Shown piece after piece: positions 6,462 to 8,262 of a stretch of 8,262 bases of DNA. The stretch comes from Bacteroidota bacterium. Lineage in GTDB: Bacteria > Bacteroidota > Rhodothermia > Rhodothermales > Rubricoccaceae. The stretch covers positions 1 to 8,262 of the forward strand of contig JADFLK010000079.1 of assembly GCA_022564455.1 (NCBI GenBank). Reading direction: 5' to 3'. Below the pieces are notes generated by a model. It saw only the letters and a list, made by a program, of their open reading frames with translations, made no database searches and was not told where the DNA came from. How positions within the stretch are numbered: position 1 is the stretch's first letter; the number at the start of each line of letters is the position of its first letter. Position numbers and translations under genes: made by a program.

Positions 6462-7490
6462 ATGTACCGCCTTCTTACGCTCGCCTTGTGCGCCGGTGTG
6501 CTCGCCCCGGCATTTTTCGGCTGCGACAGCGCCAATCCGTCAGGCGACGACCCCAACAACCCCGGGCCGTTCCTCCCCGCCCAGGCCCTTCCGGGCTACC
6601 CTGTCCCTATCGACAGCCTGTGGGGATTTGCCGATGCGGAAGGACGGCTGACCGTTGAGCCGCAGTTCGACTTTGCCGACGGCTTCTACGACAACCTCGC
6701 CGCCGTTCAGCAGGGCCTCCTCTGGGGCTACGCCGATTCCACAGGTGCGGTCGTCATCTCGCCGCAGTTCGACATTGCTGGCCGCTTCGCGGATGGCCTT
6801 GCCCCCGTTCGCTCCGGCGATGCATGGGGCTACGTTCGCGCCAACGGAAACATGGCCATTCAACCCACCTACGACACGGCTCGCTCGTTCTCTGAGGAGC
6901 GCGCAGCCGTGAAAACCGGTTTCACCTGGGGGTTTGTGGATGCTACAGGCGCCGAGGCCATTCCCCCTCAGTACGCAGCCGTTGGTGATTTCTCCGCGGG
7001 CGTCGCGGCCGTCGAAACACCCGAGGGCTGGAAGTACATCGGTCCCGGCGGCGGCACGCAGATCGCAGGCCCCTTCGCGGATGCCGGCGAGTTCTCGGAG
7101 GGCCTCGCGCCTGTCCTGATCGGTGAGGCATGGGGCTATATCGACACGAGCGGCAACATCGTCCTGAACCCGATTTACGAGGACGCCGGTTCGTTCCACG
7201 AAGGCGCCGCGCGCATCCGGGTGGACGAACGCTGGGGCTACATCACCACGTCCGGAGACTACATTGTTGAGCCTAAAATCGCCTCCGCAGGGGATTTTTC
7301 TGAAGGCCGAGCCCCCGTCCGCTTCAACGACCGTTGGACCTACGTCAAGCGTTCTGATGGCCTCGTCATCGGCAGCCCGGCGTTCGATTCCGCCGGGGAG
7401 TTCCGCGGCGGCCTCGCCCAGGTCTCCATTGATGGGAGCATCGGCTACATCAACGTCAACGGCGAATACGTGTGGTACCCCTCCAACTAG
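6462..7490 (+). CDS. WG-repeat lipoprotein, complete (copy 1)
   Basis: The 342-residue product begins with a lipoprotein signal peptide (MYRLLTLALCAGVLAPAFFG) and a lipidation cysteine at C21. An acidic, Pro/Gly/Asn-rich linker follows (DSANPSGDDPNNPGP). From W54 to the end it consists of WG repeats of the type WGYxDxxGxxVIxPQYDxAxxFSEGLAxVxxG. There are eight full units and a half unit, seven of exactly 34 residues and one of 35. Repeat starts are W54, W88, W122, W156, W190, W224, W258 and W292; the half unit starts at I327. Units 5 and 8 carry WK and WT in place of WG. Such repeats are common in Bacteroidota; they probably form short beta units and bind or scaffold something, but no activity is established. 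The gene follows DUF1501 copy 2 by 37 bases and may share its transcript. It should be anchored in the cell envelope, possibly at the outer surface. Confidence 0.9.
   Translation: MYRLLTLALCAGVLAPAFFGCDSANPSGDDPNNPGPFLPAQALPGYPVPIDSLWGFADAEGRLTVEPQFDFADGFYDNLAAVQQGLLWGYADSTGAVVISPQFDIAGRFADGLAPVRSGDAWGYVRANGNMAIQPTYDTARSFSEERAAVKTGFTWGFVDATGAEAIPPQYAAVGDFSAGVAAVETPEGWKYIGPGGGTQIAGPFADAGEFSEGLAPVLIGEAWGYIDTSGNIVLNPIYEDAGSFHEGAARIRVDERWGYITTSGDYIVEPKIASAGDFSEGRAPVRFNDRWTYVKRSDGLVIGSPAFDSAGEFRGGLAQVSIDGSIGYINVNGEYVWYPSN
6621..7487 (+). repeat. Tandem WG repeats, 34 residues (102 bases) per unit
   Basis: Eight units and a half unit follow each other without gaps, with a period of 102 bases (105 in the eighth). 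The most constant positions are the leading W and aromatic residue, the central Gly, the Pro before the Tyr/Phe, and the FSEGLAPV segment. Divergence between units is high, so these are old protein repeats and not a recent DNA-level satellite. Confidence 0.9.
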
Positions 7491-7546
7491 CGCCCGGCCA
7501 TCACGCATCTCCGCCAAACACCACTTAATTTCCAACGTCCCCCGCT

Positions 7547-8262
7547 ATGAACCCGCTACGTCTTTGGGCCACCGTCTTCTGCGCAGCCCTCCTCATCCCC
7601 GCCCTTCCCGGATGCGACAGCGCCGACACATCCGGCGACGACCCCCTCAATCCGGCGGGCACCGCTAACATCGCCCTGTTCCCCGTTGAACGGGACGGTG
7701 ATTGGGGCTACATGGATCCCACGGGCCGCCTCGTCATCCAGCCTGAGTACAGCGAAGCTTTTTCGTTCTCGGAAGGCCTCGCCCCCGCCTCCAGGTGGAT
7801 CAGCGGCCGCGGAACCGTCTGGTTCTACCTTCGGCAGAACGGCTCCGTAGCCTTCGAGATTGTGGCCCACGACGCCTACCCGTTCCACGACGGCCTCGCG
7901 CGCGTTAACGCCGACGGCCGCTGGGGCTTCATCGACACAACGGGCACGTATGTCGTCAATCCGTTCATGAACAGCGCCCGCGACTTTTCCGAAGGGCGCG
8001 CGCGCGTGAAGACAACGGGCTACCGCTGGAGCTTCATGGACACCAGCGGCGCCGTGGTCATCGAGACTGAATTTGATGAGATCGAGGACTTCGCGGACGG
8101 CCTCGCGTTGTACGAGGAGGACGGCCGCTGGGGCTATCTGGACCCGGCGGGGGCTGTCGCCATCATCCCGCAGTTCGACGAGGCCCGCTCCTTTTCCGAC
8201 GGCCGCGCCGCCGTGAAGGTGGGCGAGAGCTGGGGCTACATCGCTACCGACGGCCAGTTCGT
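7547..8262 (+). CDS. WG-repeat lipoprotein, partial (copy 2, runs off the right edge)
   Basis: Reading from ATG 7547 gives 238 codons without a stop to the window edge, so the C-terminus is missing. The N-terminus is a lipoprotein signal (MNPLRLWATVFCAALLIPAL, then PGC) with the lipobox LPGC at 20-23 and C23 as the modified residue. The linker DSADTSGDDPLNPAGT closely matches that of the preceding gene, showing the two are paralogues. WG repeats begin at W53 (39 residues, with a 5-residue insertion), W92 (WF in place of WG), W126 (35 residues), W161 (WS), W195 and W229 (cut). The family consensus FSEGLAxV, DSGxVVI-like and PQFDEA segments are visible. The 56-base spacer from the first WG gene has no terminator or Shine-Dalgarno sequence, so joint transcription is likely. 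Like its neighbour, it is probably a surface or periplasmic lipoprotein of unknown binding function. Confidence 0.88.
   Translation, partial: MNPLRLWATVFCAALLIPALPGCDSADTSGDDPLNPAGTANIALFPVERDGDWGYMDPTGRLVIQPEYSEAFSFSEGLAPASRWISGRGTVWFYLRQNGSVAFEIVAHDAYPFHDGLARVNADGRWGFIDTTGTYVVNPFMNSARDFSEGRARVKTTGYRWSFMDTSGAVVIETEFDEIEDFADGLALYEEDGRWGYLDPAGAVAIIPQFDEARSFSDGRAAVKVGESWGYIATDGQF
7703..8262 (+). repeat. WG repeats of the second lipoprotein (truncated by window)
   Basis: Five units plus the start of a sixth are visible, of 39, 34, 35, 34 and 34 residues. Spacing is less regular than in the preceding gene because of insertions in the first (RWISG region) and third units. Confidence 0.85.

Noticed and set aside
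6540..7535. 331-codon antisense open frame covering the first WG-repeat gene
   Set aside because: It mirrors a repetitive GC-rich gene whose codon use leaves few antisense stops. The product has no domain or signal, while the plus strand has clear lipoprotein and WG features.
1..8262. Mobile element, CRISPR array, tRNA or rRNA
   Set aside because: No transposase or integrase motifs, terminal inverted repeats, spaced identical repeats, or tRNA/rRNA signatures were seen on either strand.

Overview
This is a GC-rich bacterial window (about 60% GC by eye). It most resembles the Rhodothermota/Bacteroidota lineage. The evidence is type IX secretion (T9SS) type-A C-terminal domains (YPNPFNP start, PSGVYVYRIE-like end), paired DUF1800/DUF1501 genes, WG-repeat lipoproteins, and starts with pyrimidine-rich leaders and no Shine-Dalgarno sequence. 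The taxonomic call is an inference.

Layout. Positions 1-434 (minus strand) hold the 5' part of an unrecognised gene that runs off the left edge. It meets, head to head, a plus-strand DUF1800 gene that has lost its N-terminal third (433-1407). That gene is followed after 11 bases by a complete DUF1501 gene (1419-3047). A 204-base intergenic region with two short palindromes (3048-3251) precedes a second, complete DUF1800 gene (3252-4757) and a second DUF1501 gene (4799-6424). The right end carries two adjacent paralogous WG-repeat lipoprotein genes, one complete (6462-7490) and one cut by the window edge (7547-8262). From 433 onward every gene is on the plus strand, with spacers of 11 to 56 bases except the 204-base gap.

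How the genes may work together. DUF1800 and DUF1501 are a recurrent pair of exported proteins whose biochemical role is not established; DUF1501 belongs to the alkaline phosphatase/sulfatase-like fold group. Both DUF1501 proteins here have a twin-arginine (Tat) signal and a T9SS C-terminal domain, so they should be exported folded by Tat and then moved to the cell surface or medium by T9SS. Both also carry an unusual Cys/His-rich leader before the Tat motif. The WG proteins are predicted lipoproteins with 34-residue repeats. The region reads as a cell-envelope island built from two diverged tandem duplications: (DUF1800-DUF1501) twice and WG lipoprotein twice.

The main items for follow-up are the apparent breakpoint near 411-435, the conserved pre-Tat His-rich leader, the Tat plus T9SS routing, loss of a conserved His in the second DUF1501, and the poor signal peptide of the complete DUF1800. 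I saw no tRNA, rRNA, CRISPR array, transposase or convincing terminator.
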